64,000 bases of DNA, from positions 636,282 to 700,281 of the forward strand of contig NZ_CP028105.1 of assembly GCF_003019675.1 (NCBI RefSeq), read 5' to 3'. The notes below the pieces were generated by a model. The model saw only the letters and a list, made by a program, of their open reading frames with translations. It had not been told where the DNA came from and ran no database searches. This stretch comes from Fusobacterium ulcerans (GTDB lineage: Bacteria > Fusobacteriota > Fusobacteriia > Fusobacteriales > Fusobacteriaceae). The first letter of the stretch is position 1, and each line of letters starts with the position of its first letter. The position numbers were made by a program, and so were the translations under genes. This document shows, in pieces, positions 24,934-35,357 of this stretch.

Positions 24934-27367
24934 CTTCTCCCCCTTTTTCCAGAAGCCATTCATCTAGTTTTCCAGCACAATATTTATCTATATCCAGTGC
25001 TTTTTCCATTTCTTTTTGATCAAAAACATCTCCATAGAGCAAAGATTCTCCTGATATATCATAAAATGAAGATACCTGTTTAGCTATTTTATCTGTTTCA
25101 AAAGGAAGAAAATATGTAAATGCAAATCTTAAATCTGGAAGTATTTCTAAAAACAGATCTCCATCAGTTTCTTTTAATATGTTGTCTAAAGAGTGAAGCA
25201 TTCTGTCATCTACAAATACTATATCTTTAGCTATCTTAAAAAATCCTTTAAGAAAAGAAGCTGACATTTTTTTAGAAATATCAGAACCATTAAGATATGA
25301 ATTAAATTTATTCATAGCTTCTTCCAGAGATATTTTTCCTTTCTTAAAAAGAACTGCACTCCCAGCTCCAGATAAAGCTGTATTAGCTGAGTTATCTTCA
25401 TATATTGAAAACATACTTTGAATAAAAGATTCCTCTTCCTCTTTATTTATACTGTCTATAAAATAAGTATATAGGAATTTTATTCCATCGCAGATACTGT
25501 CTTCATCTTCTTTTTTAGAATTTATAACAGTATATATCAGTGTCAGCATACGAGTCAAACTTAACTCTATTACTTTATCCAGTATTGGAATATCTATTCC
25601 AGCAAAACTTGTATTATATGTTTTTACTTCACAAAGATTTTTAAAGCAGTCAGATACACTTAAAAAATCCATATCATTACCTATAATATCCATGAGTTTT
25701 TCAAAAATAATTCCATATATAGAATTCAATCCCATACGATTTGCTTGTAAAAGTCTCTCTGAAATCTCTCTGGCATTATTATGTTCAGATGCTATTCCTT
25801 TTATTATCAAAGACATACATGCTTCTTCTACAGTTCCACCATATGCAGAATTTGTAATAAGAGCTACCTGTACACCTGGGAAAAAACGATATTCCCAAGT
25901 CTCTCTAAGGAGTATCCTTCCTTTTCCTGTATTAGAGTCTTGCCCTTTTAAATAATTACAGAAATTTGTCTCTAAAAAATTCATCTGATGAAAAAATCTG
26001 CTCTTCTCTCTATGACTTTCGTTATTAAATACATCCAGCTTTGTTTCCTTTTTCATACTTACTGTTGTAGATATTTTAAACTTTTTACATTTAACAAAAA
26101 AATCGTTTACTAAAGGTGGAACTCCACAGTCTGGATCTATTGTCCCCATTTCCATTCCCGTAAGAAGTCTGTAGAGATTCTTTAATGCTGGCTGGTGATA
26201 TGAATTTATCTCTCCCTTTACAAAAGATGACTTCACTCCATCTATCAGTTCAAATACTCCGCATTCTTTCTTTTCCCTTAGCTCTCCCAGTCCTCTTGCC
26301 ATATAGTATGACTGCATTTCATCAGCTATTGAAAGGGGCTGTTTTTTTCTCACTGCCCCTGCTGTATTGATAATAAAACGCAGTACTGTCTCTTCAAAAG
26401 GCTTCTTTCTCTTTTTACTTATATTTTCCCAGACTTTCTGATAAAAAAATGGAAAGACCATTCCTGATTCATATCCAGAATTTCTGTCAGATTCTTCAAA
26501 AGAATATGGCATAAGATAACTTGGTGAATCCTCTTCCTTTATTTTTTCTATTTTAAATGTAGGAAGCTTCTCTGCTGTAATAAGATTTACAAGTTCTATT
26601 GTATGAATTCCTCCTGTTACAACTAAAACTTTCTTATATTTTTTCATAGCTTCACGAATATTTTCAGCCATGTAATACTCTCTGATTATATCTCCATGAT
26701 AAATCAATTCATCTTGAGAAGTATTCTCTCTGCTATAATAGCAATAATAAAAGAGACTTTTTATAAAATTTTCAGTTTCCATATGAAAACCTTCTATTTC
26801 AAAAAGCATTTCCCAAAGTTCATTGAAATTTTTGCAGCCCATTTTTTCTACAAGCATTTTGTAATAGCTGCTCTGTAGAAATATTCTGTCATCTTCATAA
26901 TTTTCTGCTGTTTTCTGTTCTGGGTCAGGAGTATTCAAAAGTTTTTCTCCATAACCAAGATCTATAAACTCACAAGGTGTTCCTCTCTTTGCTCCCTCTT
27001 TTAAAGCAGTGAGTTCAGGTGAATAATCCAAGAAGGGATAAAATGCTCTGTATTTTCCCTTCTCTTCATTTATTTTTCCCTGCTTGTCATCATAGCTTAA
27101 ATATATACAAAAAGGAGTCTTTGTTTTATCAGATACAGCATATTCTATAAGATGACCTGCATTTCTTGGCCCCTCTATCAATATAGCCTCTGGCTGATAT
27201 TCCTCTATTACTTTTTCCAAATGAAAAGAACAGACAGGACTGTGATGTCTTACAGGAAACAATACGAAATCAGAAGATAAATCATAGCTTCTTTTAAAAA
27301 GTTTATCTATTTTTTTTACTTCTTCATCTATTTCAGATTGTTTCTCGCCTCGTAATAATCTATCCAT
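24923..27367 (-). CDS. DUF5682 family protein (YehM-like)
   Basis: 814 residues. The N-terminus (FPVRHHSPVC and ILIEGPRNAGHL, residues about 36-75) carries the DUF5682 signature, followed by several TraB/ChaN-like short motifs (GGIHTIEL near 250). The remainder is helical. The biochemical role is unknown in the whole family. It overlaps the MoxR gene by 40 bases and the VWA gene by 11, so the products are made together and probably interact. Length is similar to E. coli YehM. Confidence 0.8.
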   Translation of the reverse strand: MDRLLRGEKQSEIDEEVKKIDKLFKRSYDLSSDFVLFPVRHHSPVCSFHLEKVIEEYQPEAILIEGPRNAGHLIEYAVSDKTKTPFCIYLSYDDKQGKINEEKGKYRAFYPFLDYSPELTALKEGAKRGTPCEFIDLGYGEKLLNTPDPEQKTAENYEDDRIFLQSSYYKMLVEKMGCKNFNELWEMLFEIEGFHMETENFIKSLFYYCYYSRENTSQDELIYHGDIIREYYMAENIREAMKKYKKVLVVTGGIHTIELVNLITAEKLPTFKIEKIKEEDSPSYLMPYSFEESDRNSGYESGMVFPFFYQKVWENISKKRKKPFEETVLRFIINTAGAVRKKQPLSIADEMQSYYMARGLGELREKKECGVFELIDGVKSSFVKGEINSYHQPALKNLYRLLTGMEMGTIDPDCGVPPLVNDFFVKCKKFKISTTVSMKKETKLDVFNNESHREKSRFFHQMNFLETNFCNYLKGQDSNTGKGRILLRETWEYRFFPGVQVALITNSAYGGTVEEACMSLIIKGIASEHNNAREISERLLQANRMGLNSIYGIIFEKLMDIIGNDMDFLSVSDCFKNLCEVKTYNTSFAGIDIPILDKVIELSLTRMLTLIYTVINSKKEDEDSICDGIKFLYTYFIDSINKEEEESFIQSMFSIYEDNSANTALSGAGSAVLFKKGKISLEEAMNKFNSYLNGSDISKKMSASFLKGFFKIAKDIVFVDDRMLHSLDNILKETDGDLFLEILPDLRFAFTYFLPFETDKIAKQVSSFYDISGESLLYGDVFDQKEMEKALDIDKYCAGKLDEWLLEKGGEDGR

Positions 27368-28440
27368 AATGACCCCTCTTTTTCTGCTCTTTTTTTCACT
27401 ACAGTTCCAAAATAATTTCTAAGTTTTGATAAATCATCTCTATTTTCTTTAATTACTGCTCCTTTAATATTCTGTACAAGTTTATCAGCAGTTATTTTTC
27501 CATCACTGTAATAATATGAATCAATAGCAGTCTGGAAATATACTGATACTGCCTCTGCTGTACTCATTACTGAAGATGGAACATCTACTTTTATATTTTC
27601 ATAAGTTATACCTTCTCTCAATTCTCTAAAAGTTAGAGCCAATATCTCAATAACATTATGATCTATCTTCATTTCTATGTTAGCTTCATTAAACATTTTT
27701 TCACATTCCTGCTCTATTATTTTAGCCTCTATAGTTACACTACTCACTGGAAGAACAGTTTCAAAGTTAAATCTTCTCTTTAGTGCACTACTCATCTCGT
27801 TAATCCCCTTATCTCTTGTGTTGGCAGTAGCTATCACATTGAATCCAGGTCTTGCATACAGTACAGGTTCTTCTGCAAATTCAGGTATATTAAGCATTTT
27901 ATCACTCATAACACTTATCATACTGTCCTGCATCTCTAATGGACATCTAGTTATCTCTTCAAAACGAGTTATCATTCCCTCTTTCATTCCAATATACAAA
28001 GGAGCTGGAACAAGAGCTTCTCTTACAGGTCCTTTTGCCAAAAGCATTGCATAGTTCCATGAATACTTTATCATATCCTCTGTAGTTCCTGCTGTTCCTT
28101 GAATAGTGTTTGTACTTGTTCCGCAAATAGCAGCAGATAAAAGTTCGCTCAACATAGTTTTTGCTGTTCCGGGATCTCCCACCAGCATAAGCCCTCTATT
28201 TCCTGCCAGAGTTATTATACTTCTTTCTACAAGAGAATCATCTCCATAAAATTTCTTAGTTATTTTTATTTTTTTCCCATTGTGCTCTATTGCTTTATCG
28301 CTTCCAAGGATGAATGTTCTCACTGCCTTTGGAGACATAAGCCAGTTTTCTGGCTTTTTCCCTGTATCTATACTTTTCAATGCTTCTAGCTCTTCAGCGT
28401 ACTTCATCTCCATAGTAGGTTTTAAAATTTTTACTTCCAC
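27328..28440 (-). CDS. MoxR-type AAA+ ATPase (YehL-like)
   Basis: 370 residues. Walker A GDPGTAKT is at residues 88-95; Walker B and adjacent residues lie near 158-164 (ITRFEEI), with sensor and arginine-finger regions following (ATANTRDKG near 205, SSALKRRF near 220). MoxR ATPases act as chaperones that insert cofactors or remodel complexes together with VWA proteins. The start is GTG with GGAGG 7 bases upstream. It follows the DUF4132 gene by 2 bases and overlaps DUF5682. Confidence 0.88.
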   Translation of the reverse strand: MEVKILKPTMEMKYAEELEALKSIDTGKKPENWLMSPKAVRTFILGSDKAIEHNGKKIKITKKFYGDDSLVERSIITLAGNRGLMLVGDPGTAKTMLSELLSAAICGTSTNTIQGTAGTTEDMIKYSWNYAMLLAKGPVREALVPAPLYIGMKEGMITRFEEITRCPLEMQDSMISVMSDKMLNIPEFAEEPVLYARPGFNVIATANTRDKGINEMSSALKRRFNFETVLPVSSVTIEAKIIEQECEKMFNEANIEMKIDHNVIEILALTFRELREGITYENIKVDVPSSVMSTAEAVSVYFQTAIDSYYYSDGKITADKLVQNIKGAVIKENRDDLSKLRNYFGTVVKKRAEKEGSLWIDYYEARNNLK

Positions 28441-28442
28441 AA

Positions 28443-31400
28443 CTATTCCTCCCTGTTTTCAATAGCTTTTTCTGTTATCATCTTTCCTGCAAGATATGCA
28501 AGACTTATAAGTTTTTTAGGTACTTTTCTAAGAACTACTTCACTGTTGCTTTCTCTTGAAATAAAGCTTATTTTAAGTATACTTATAATAGTACTGTAAT
28601 CTCCCGGATAGAAATTATTTGTAGATATGAACATTCTCAAATTACTTGATTCATCTAGGAAAGTACATCCACAGCATTCACCATATTCAGCAAATTCCAT
28701 ATTAAATCCAAGTTTATTTGCTGCACTTTTGAAAGTTGAAGCATATATCTTCTTAGTTTTAAATTCTGATATTTCTTTTTCTTCAAGCTCTTCATCTTTA
28801 AGAATATATACAGGAATATTCAGCTGATCTACTGGCTGTACTATTTCATAATCTTCAAGCTGTTCTGTCCATGCTGCCAATTCCTCTTCATTTATATCAG
28901 CTGGATGCAGTGGAAGTATATATGTTCCATTTTCCACTTCATACTCTTCTTCTTCTACTGTATTAAAAGTCCCGTCTTCCATATATCTGAAAGTTTTTAT
29001 AATATTTCCTTTATCATCTGTTTCTTCCCAAACTAATTTTGTTGCAAAACTGTTCATTATAGGATTTTCTATAAACAGTTCTTTCCATTTGTCTATACTC
29101 CATTTTCTTCCTACAATAACTGCTTTAGCTATTCTTAATTTTTGAGATTCTACAACAATTTTTATCTGTTTCTTTATATTTTTCAGTTCCTCTTTACATT
29201 CTGCTGCCATATCCTCATTGTCGTTATTTTTAGCAGACGCCTTTGGAAGAGATTTTATCTGTTTTCCAGTATTATCAAAAAGTGTTATTTCCATCTTATC
29301 ATCTAATACTGCTTTAAATTCTCTCTCTCCATAATTGAATATTCTTGTTCTGTCTTTTCCAAAACCTAAATCAGGAACAATTATATCATCAAGTTCATCT
29401 CTAGACATTCCCATAGCCTCTGCTGCAATATCCATGGCTTCAAGGGCTGCTCTTTTTACTCTTTTATTTTTATGTTTTCTTGACATACTATCCACAGTAA
29501 GAAGTGCCATTTTACTTCCATTCATACATAGAGATTGGATAGCAAAAGTAGCAAGTCCCGGTTTGCTGTTTTCTGCCCAAAAGTCTATCTGTTTTTTAAT
29601 CATAGGTATTTGAGCTTCTCCAGCTGTAAGAGCCAGAGGAAGCAGGATGTTTCTGTATTTTGTAGTAGAACCTTCAGCTACCCACATATCAAAAATACTT
29701 TTCATTAGAAGTCTCAAATCAAAGATATTTACTACTTCCTGTATTCTTTTACATCCCTTTATTATATACAAATCTTTTAAAACTATATATTCTGATACAA
29801 AATATTTCATTACTTTTTCTGAAATCTTCTCTTCTGAATCTTTTATTCTCACACTTCCATAATCTATCTCTTTTGCATATGGAGTATTTTTATCATTAGT
29901 TTTAGTATATAGGTTTTCTATATATTCTGTTATTTCAGCAATATTTTCTATATTTCTTAAATCTTTTTCTATTTTATCATTATCCCATATTCTTATTAAA
30001 CGCATAGCTGTATCAGCAGTTATCTTGCTCTTAGCCCCTGCCAGTTCCTCTATCTTAGAACGTACTTCCTTTTCTTTAGACTTAAGCATATCTTCTACCA
30101 TACTTGTTACACTTTTTATTTTTTTCTCAAATACATTAGTTAACTCTACATAATCAAATCCATTATTTTCTTTATAAAGAACATTGATAAATTTTTTCAA
30201 ATCTTCTATTTCAAAAGAATTGTCTTTTAATAACTCATAGATTTCTTTTTCATATTTATGAGCAAATTGCAGAAACTCTTTTTTCTCAGTTTCTTCTTCT
30301 GAAAATCTATAGTCCAAATATCCCTGACATACATCTTCAAATGAAATTCTCATTTTATCATAAAGTCTTATATAGACATTTTCAGTATTTATAGGACATA
30401 CACACTTATAATTTATTATAAAATGGAAAAGATATCTCACATATCCTTTTATTTTCAGTGATACTTCTACAGCATTTCTTGCTATTGTAGAGTATTCAAT
30501 CAATGAAAGTGCTGAAACGTTTATTTTATTTGCTGGAGTTCTATATTTATATGCATTTCCAACTTCAGATATTTTTATCCCATTTAATGCTGCATTTTCA
30601 TCTCTTAAAAATTCAAAATCCTCCATTCCTATTTCAGGAAATTCATAACTATATACATCTTGATTTGTGTACATTTCTTTGTATGATTTTATTATAAGGT
30701 TTTCAGCCTTTCTTAAATATGCTGCCCTTTCTTCTTCAGTCAGATGATTATTTTTTAGAAGAAGGCTTAAAAGTACACTTCCCATTACATCTTCTTCATC
30801 TATCTCTCTTTTCATTATAGATTTCACATATTCTGGAGAAGCCTTTATACTTTCTTCTATACTTTTATAAAAATATTTTTCATTATATCTGTAATCGCTT
30901 GAAATACGCTCCAGACAGAAGTCCAATTTATATTTATCAGAAAGTTTTAATTCTGCTATATTTTTCATTGTCTGTTCATCATTATTATGAATATAAAGGA
31001 ATGTTACAGGTTCTGCCATTGCTGCTATCCTAGCCCCTTGAAAAATAATATTTGAAGTCATTTTTATTTCCTTTATTATTCTGCTGATTAAGATAACTTC
31101 ATGCATTTCAGAGGTAAAAACCAGTTTTATCGGATCAAGTTCATTATAGTATTGATCTATTTGTGGATCTTTTATATCATTTTCAAGAATTCTTTTTATA
31201 GCTTTCTCTTTTATTCTTTTCTTTAATATGCTATAAAAAAATCTCTCTAATTTCTCTACTGTTTTTTCTTTTTTTCCAAAGAAAATATTACCTAATTTTT
31301 CTATTGGATTGCTGTTTTTTTCATTAATTAATTTTACTATAAGAAGCATTCCTGCTGCAAAAGCTGCATTTCCATTAACTTTATCATATTCATCTATATA

Positions 31401-31853
31401 TTCATCTGCAATATCCTTATAATTTTCAATAAACTTATCTACTGCATCTTTTTCTGTCTGCCACCAGTATCTTGTAGTATATAACAGAGTTTTTTGAAAA
31501 TCTTCCTTTACAAAAGCCTTACTGAGTCCCATTTTTTTATAAAGGCTGTACTTACCACTAAAAAGTTGAAATTGAGTACTTAATTTATCTGGAGCTTCTT
31601 TGTACATCAATTCTGTATATCTTTTTAATACCTCCCCATCTTCATTATCTATGAAATTTTTATTTTCATCAAAACAACTCATATTTTCAAAACCATAAGC
31701 TTGATACATTGACATTTTCTGCCTGATATCATTTCCTGATGGAGCTATATTTGTTTCCCCTAATATATAACTCTCCAGCTGCTCTCTTACTTGTGGATCC
31801 TTGTAAGAATAAACATTTCTTAAAATAATTTCTGCTACTTCTCTTTTTGCCAT
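28443..31853 (-). CDS. DUF4132 domain protein (YehI/MolR-like)
   Basis: 1136 residues. A long helical, HEAT-like region (to about 860) is followed by the DUF4132 domain (about 930-1080). The domain shows the WGR-like start RKWSIDKWKELF, a LVWEE strand and HPADI...LEDYEIVQP. WGR-like modules occur in nucleic-acid or ADP-ribose biology, but function is not known. It is the first gene of the six-gene operon. The counterpart in E. coli is YehI (MolR). The ribosome site is AGGGGGT. Confidence 0.85.
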   Translation of the reverse strand: MAKREVAEIILRNVYSYKDPQVREQLESYILGETNIAPSGNDIRQKMSMYQAYGFENMSCFDENKNFIDNEDGEVLKRYTELMYKEAPDKLSTQFQLFSGKYSLYKKMGLSKAFVKEDFQKTLLYTTRYWWQTEKDAVDKFIENYKDIADEYIDEYDKVNGNAAFAAGMLLIVKLINEKNSNPIEKLGNIFFGKKEKTVEKLERFFYSILKKRIKEKAIKRILENDIKDPQIDQYYNELDPIKLVFTSEMHEVILISRIIKEIKMTSNIIFQGARIAAMAEPVTFLYIHNNDEQTMKNIAELKLSDKYKLDFCLERISSDYRYNEKYFYKSIEESIKASPEYVKSIMKREIDEEDVMGSVLLSLLLKNNHLTEEERAAYLRKAENLIIKSYKEMYTNQDVYSYEFPEIGMEDFEFLRDENAALNGIKISEVGNAYKYRTPANKINVSALSLIEYSTIARNAVEVSLKIKGYVRYLFHFIINYKCVCPINTENVYIRLYDKMRISFEDVCQGYLDYRFSEEETEKKEFLQFAHKYEKEIYELLKDNSFEIEDLKKFINVLYKENNGFDYVELTNVFEKKIKSVTSMVEDMLKSKEKEVRSKIEELAGAKSKITADTAMRLIRIWDNDKIEKDLRNIENIAEITEYIENLYTKTNDKNTPYAKEIDYGSVRIKDSEEKISEKVMKYFVSEYIVLKDLYIIKGCKRIQEVVNIFDLRLLMKSIFDMWVAEGSTTKYRNILLPLALTAGEAQIPMIKKQIDFWAENSKPGLATFAIQSLCMNGSKMALLTVDSMSRKHKNKRVKRAALEAMDIAAEAMGMSRDELDDIIVPDLGFGKDRTRIFNYGEREFKAVLDDKMEITLFDNTGKQIKSLPKASAKNNDNEDMAAECKEELKNIKKQIKIVVESQKLRIAKAVIVGRKWSIDKWKELFIENPIMNSFATKLVWEETDDKGNIIKTFRYMEDGTFNTVEEEEYEVENGTYILPLHPADINEEELAAWTEQLEDYEIVQPVDQLNIPVYILKDEELEEKEISEFKTKKIYASTFKSAANKLGFNMEFAEYGECCGCTFLDESSNLRMFISTNNFYPGDYSTIISILKISFISRESNSEVVLRKVPKKLISLAYLAGKMITEKAIENREE

Positions 31854-31928
31854 TTTTACCCCCTATATTTTATAATAGCTTTATTTTTTTGTTTATCTGA
31901 ATAGATAAGTATTGATTGTCCTGTTTCT

Positions 31929-31957
31929 ATTATACTTCAAAATTTCAAATAATGAAA
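31929..31957 (-). promoter_or_regulatory. Predicted promoter of the DUF4132-SWIM operon
   Basis: TTTCAT (31952-31957) and TATAAT (31929-31934) are 17 bases apart, about 75 bases before the DUF4132 start. The rest of 31854-32148 is AT-rich with no other feature seen. Confidence 0.55.
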
Positions 31958-32148
31958 CAGCCTCCTATATATATTTACAGATAATTTTTTTCGCAACTAT
32001 AAGTAAACAATTATTATCCTTGCTTTCTACAATGTTTTTAAAAATTAACGCATTTGCTGGTTTCGTAGAAAAAAAGAAGCATTTTAAAAAGAAATAGCAT
32101 TTTAAAACTTCTCTATCCTTTTTATACAGCTTCTTTGAATTAAAATCT

Positions 32149-33015
32149 TTAATTTAAAATATGTAAATGCAGTGTTATTAATAAAATAACAGGTGAATTC
32201 AATATCAAACTGTCTACACGGTCTAGTATTCCTCCATGTCCTGCAAGTATTGTTCCTGAATCTTTTTTATTTGCTTTTCTTTTAAAATATGAAATTAAAA
32301 TATCTCCCAAAAATCCAAATATAGATATTATTGGCCCCATCCAGATACCTAACTTGTATCCATAGACCGTATTGAAAAAAAGTATAGTTACAGTAGTCAA
32401 AACTACTCCTCCAATTACTCCTTCTAAAGTTTTACTTGGACTTATTCTTGGAACTATCTTTCTTTTTCCAAAAATATTCCCAGTAATATACTGATAAACA
32501 TCATTTAATTCTATGAGTATAACATATCCTACAATCAATGAAATTCCAGATTTTATATTTACTAGATATGCAATAAAGCTTATCAGGTAAATGCTCAGAA
32601 AAAAGCTTACAGCTGTCTCCTTTTTTCTTTTAACAAACATACTTATAGCTATTACCATACATGGAACGAAGAAATAGAAAACATAGAGCATATTTCTATA
32701 GATAATAAGATAATTGCTTCCTATTATTAATATACTCAGTATTTTCATCTCAGAAGTTATTTCTATATCAAAAAGTTTAAAAAATTCCATTACTGATAAA
32801 TATGATATCACAGCAAAGAGAATAAGCATGGATACTCTGTTTATGCTCCCTAAATAAAATATGACAATTATTATAAGCCATGTTTTTATTCTTTCACAAA
32901 GATTTATATATCTCTCTTTACTGAATTTATTTTTTAATAAATAAACCAATATATAAGCTCCTATTGCCATAAAAAAGAAAAAAATAAGTATAGGAATTTT
33001 TTGAAATATTTCCAT
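32149..33015 (-). CDS. CdsA-like phosphatidate cytidylyltransferase (YnbB-like)
   Basis: 288 residues with about eight membrane helices. The CDP-diglyceride synthase signature is intact near residues 235-262 (SYFKRKANKKDSG, then GHGGILDRVD), as is the SPSKTLEG motif near 185. It should make CDP-diacylglycerol or a related CDP-lipid from phosphatidate. It sits next to a CDP-alcohol phosphatidyltransferase, as in the E. coli ynbAB pair. This may be a second, dedicated CDP-lipid supply, apart from the housekeeping cdsA (not in the window). It is the last gene of the operon. Confidence 0.85.
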   Translation of the reverse strand: MEIFQKIPILIFFFFMAIGAYILVYLLKNKFSKERYINLCERIKTWLIIIVIFYLGSINRVSMLILFAVISYLSVMEFFKLFDIEITSEMKILSILIIGSNYLIIYRNMLYVFYFFVPCMVIAISMFVKRKKETAVSFFLSIYLISFIAYLVNIKSGISLIVGYVILIELNDVYQYITGNIFGKRKIVPRISPSKTLEGVIGGVVLTTVTILFFNTVYGYKLGIWMGPIISIFGFLGDILISYFKRKANKKDSGTILAGHGGILDRVDSLILNSPVILLITLHLHILN

Positions 33016-33031
33016 ATAATATTTTCCTCCT

Positions 33032-33637
33032 TTATGAAATATTTTTCAAAGAATTTTTTATTCTATTATATATAGTAAGAAGGAGCAACCCTACTCCTAA
33101 AATTAGAAGATATTCTATACATCTGCTATCTAATTTAAAAAATACAAAAATTGACAGTAAACTTATAAATAATGCTCTGTCACTTTTCCCCATAGGTCCT
33201 TCATAATGTCTTTTCCCATCTACCTGTATAGCTGTGATTCCTGTATATTCTGAAAGTATCCCTAAAAAAATAAACAACATAGATAATACTACATTTATAT
33301 TTAAAACAGAAAAAAAGCAAAAGTAAAAAACTGTATCTGCAACTATATCTCCAATTTCATTAAGAAAAATTCCCAGATTTGTTTTCTTGTTAAATCTACT
33401 GGCAATCATTCCATCTAAAGCATTTAAAGCCATTCTCTTTAAGAAAAACAGAGGAACTATTAAAAATAGTATCCTATATTTAGAAAGCTTATAAAATAAC
33501 AGAGAAAATACAATGCTTCCAATCATTGTTCCAATAGTTATTTGATTGGGAGTTATTCCTAATAAATTCAGTTTTTTACATAGGGGCATCAATAAGTCCT
33601 GAAATTTTTTCTTTAAGTTATATACTGATATATTCAT
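33032..33637 (-). CDS. CDP-alcohol phosphatidyltransferase (YnbA-like)
   Basis: 201 residues with six membrane helices. The catalytic motif (near residues 72-98) reads DGMIASR...G...NEIGDIVAD. Compared with the usual DG-x2-AR-x8-G-x3-D-x3-D, the Arg is shifted by one (Ser-Arg) and the third Asp is Asn, while an extra Asp follows. As I recall, E. coli YnbA also has Asn at this place, so this looks like a subfamily trait. The alcohol substrate is unknown. The start overlaps the preceding gene (ATGA). Confidence 0.82.
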   Translation of the reverse strand: MNISVYNLKKKFQDLLMPLCKKLNLLGITPNQITIGTMIGSIVFSLLFYKLSKYRILFLIVPLFFLKRMALNALDGMIASRFNKKTNLGIFLNEIGDIVADTVFYFCFFSVLNINVVLSMLFIFLGILSEYTGITAIQVDGKRHYEGPMGKSDRALFISLLSIFVFFKLDSRCIEYLLILGVGLLLLTIYNRIKNSLKNIS

Positions 33638-35334
33638 TCCCCTCCCCCTTTCTCAGCTAAAGAAACTGTAAAAATACCAAAATTATCTATAAGCATTTTT
33701 CTTTTTCTTAATCCATTATAATTAAAAATGTTATCAAGTTCTTTTTGACTTCTTCTCCTCATTACCCAATCTTTTTCTCTATGATTATTCAGAACAAAAG
33801 CTATTTTATGAAGCTGTGGATGCCATGGCTGTCCAGTATATATAATACACCCATCTTTTTCAAGTATTTCACCTGCTCCCTTTACTGCCTCATTTAACAT
33901 TTCATTATTATTGAACAATTCAAATATTCCAGAAATTATTATTATATCAGGATTAAAATTCAACTCTTTATAAGTTTCAAACTTAAAACAGTCTAAATTA
34001 CTAAATTTTATATTTTCCCAGCCATTTTCCTCAATAACCTTTTCTCCTGCCTTTATATTTTCCTCTTTAAATTCATTTATTAAAATTTCAGTATCTGGAA
34101 ATTCTCTTTTGATATCAAAAAGATAATTCCCAACCCCTCCAGCAATATCCAGTATTTTTATACTTTTTTCAGATGATGATATTCTCTCTCTAACCAAGCT
34201 CAAAAGATTTTTCTTTCTTTCTCTTATTCCTCTCCACCCTATCTCGTTTAAATAGCATCTGTCCATAAGCTTTCCTATACCTAATTTTCCAGCAGTTTCA
34301 TTTTTATATACATAATCAAGAGAAGGCCCTGAGTCAAATCCATGTTGTAGGCCTACACTCATTCCTCTGCTCAGCCATCCTAATCTGTTCAGCATAAACT
34401 TCTGTATTCCAAAAGATATTTTTTCATGAAAGGGAATCATTTTTAATAAAATACTCTCATATTCCTTTTGGGAAAATTTTTCAGGGAGTATGTCTATAGA
34501 TTTCTTTTTTACAGCAAAGCTTTTTATAATAAAGTTATCTATTTTTTCATAAACCTCTTCTCTTCCTTCTTCAAACATTATCCCATGATAAAATTCTTTC
34601 AACTCTATAAATTCTTTTAACTCAGATTCAAGGTTCAGATAAAACCTTTTCTGTGAATCATTTTTTACTACATAATCTTTTCCAGCAGAAAAGATTAACA
34701 CAGGAATATCAATAGCAGCAGAATCATCAGCTAATCTTTTTCCAGCATCTAAAAGATCCACAAGAAGTCTGGCATTTATATCTTTAGTTATCAATCTATC
34801 TGAATCATACTTTTCCTGCTCCTTTACATCATGAGTCAATACCTTTGATTTTACATAACTTGGAACTTTAGCATTTTTATTGAGTTTTGTTAAAAGTATA
34901 ATAGATTCCTTGGCAAAAGGAACATACAACTTTATTTCAAATGCAGGAGCGAGGAGTGCCATTCCAGCAATCTCAGGAGCATAATCATGCACCCATGCAG
35001 TTAAAATAACTCCCCCTATACTGTTAGCCACCACAAATATATCTTTTTCTGATATTCCATATTCTTTTTTTATAAATTTTACAAAAGCATCTAAGTCTCT
35101 CACATAATCCATAAATATTGGAGAACTTTTTTCCTTTGTACATCCATGTCCTCTCAAATCATAAGAAAAAACATTGTACTTTTTAAATTTTTCATCAGAT
35201 GCAAAATCATTTAACCTTTCTGAATGCTCATGTCCTCTATGAATTACAACTAAAGTTTTTTTATTTTTTTCAAAATTCCAGCTTCTATAAAATATATCTG
35301 TATTATCAAAGCTTTTAAAATAATTCATTTCCAT
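33634..35334 (-). CDS. Alpha/beta hydrolase-methyltransferase fusion (YnbC-like)
   Basis: 566 residues. The N-terminal half (1 to about 285) is a monoglyceride-lipase-like hydrolase: HRGHEHS at 32-38, nucleophile Ser105 in ANSIGG, a late HGIMF that supplies His. The C-terminal half (about 330-560) is a class I SAM methyltransferase with DIAGGVGNY. This fusion of lipase and methyltransferase is the YnbC architecture. The start at 35334 is chosen because AAGGAG lies 6 bases upstream; a longer frame overlaps the preceding gene. A role in trimming and methylating a lipid head or acyl group is inferred. Confidence 0.82.
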   Translation of the reverse strand: MEMNYFKSFDNTDIFYRSWNFEKNKKTLVVIHRGHEHSERLNDFASDEKFKKYNVFSYDLRGHGCTKEKSSPIFMDYVRDLDAFVKFIKKEYGISEKDIFVVANSIGGVILTAWVHDYAPEIAGMALLAPAFEIKLYVPFAKESIILLTKLNKNAKVPSYVKSKVLTHDVKEQEKYDSDRLITKDINARLLVDLLDAGKRLADDSAAIDIPVLIFSAGKDYVVKNDSQKRFYLNLESELKEFIELKEFYHGIMFEEGREEVYEKIDNFIIKSFAVKKKSIDILPEKFSQKEYESILLKMIPFHEKISFGIQKFMLNRLGWLSRGMSVGLQHGFDSGPSLDYVYKNETAGKLGIGKLMDRCYLNEIGWRGIRERKKNLLSLVRERISSSEKSIKILDIAGGVGNYLFDIKREFPDTEILINEFKEENIKAGEKVIEENGWENIKFSNLDCFKFETYKELNFNPDIIIISGIFELFNNNEMLNEAVKGAGEILEKDGCIIYTGQPWHPQLHKIAFVLNNHREKDWVMRRRSQKELDNIFNYNGLRKRKMLIDNFGIFTVSLAEKGGGE

Positions 35335-35357
35335 AGAATTCTCCTTATTTGAATGCA

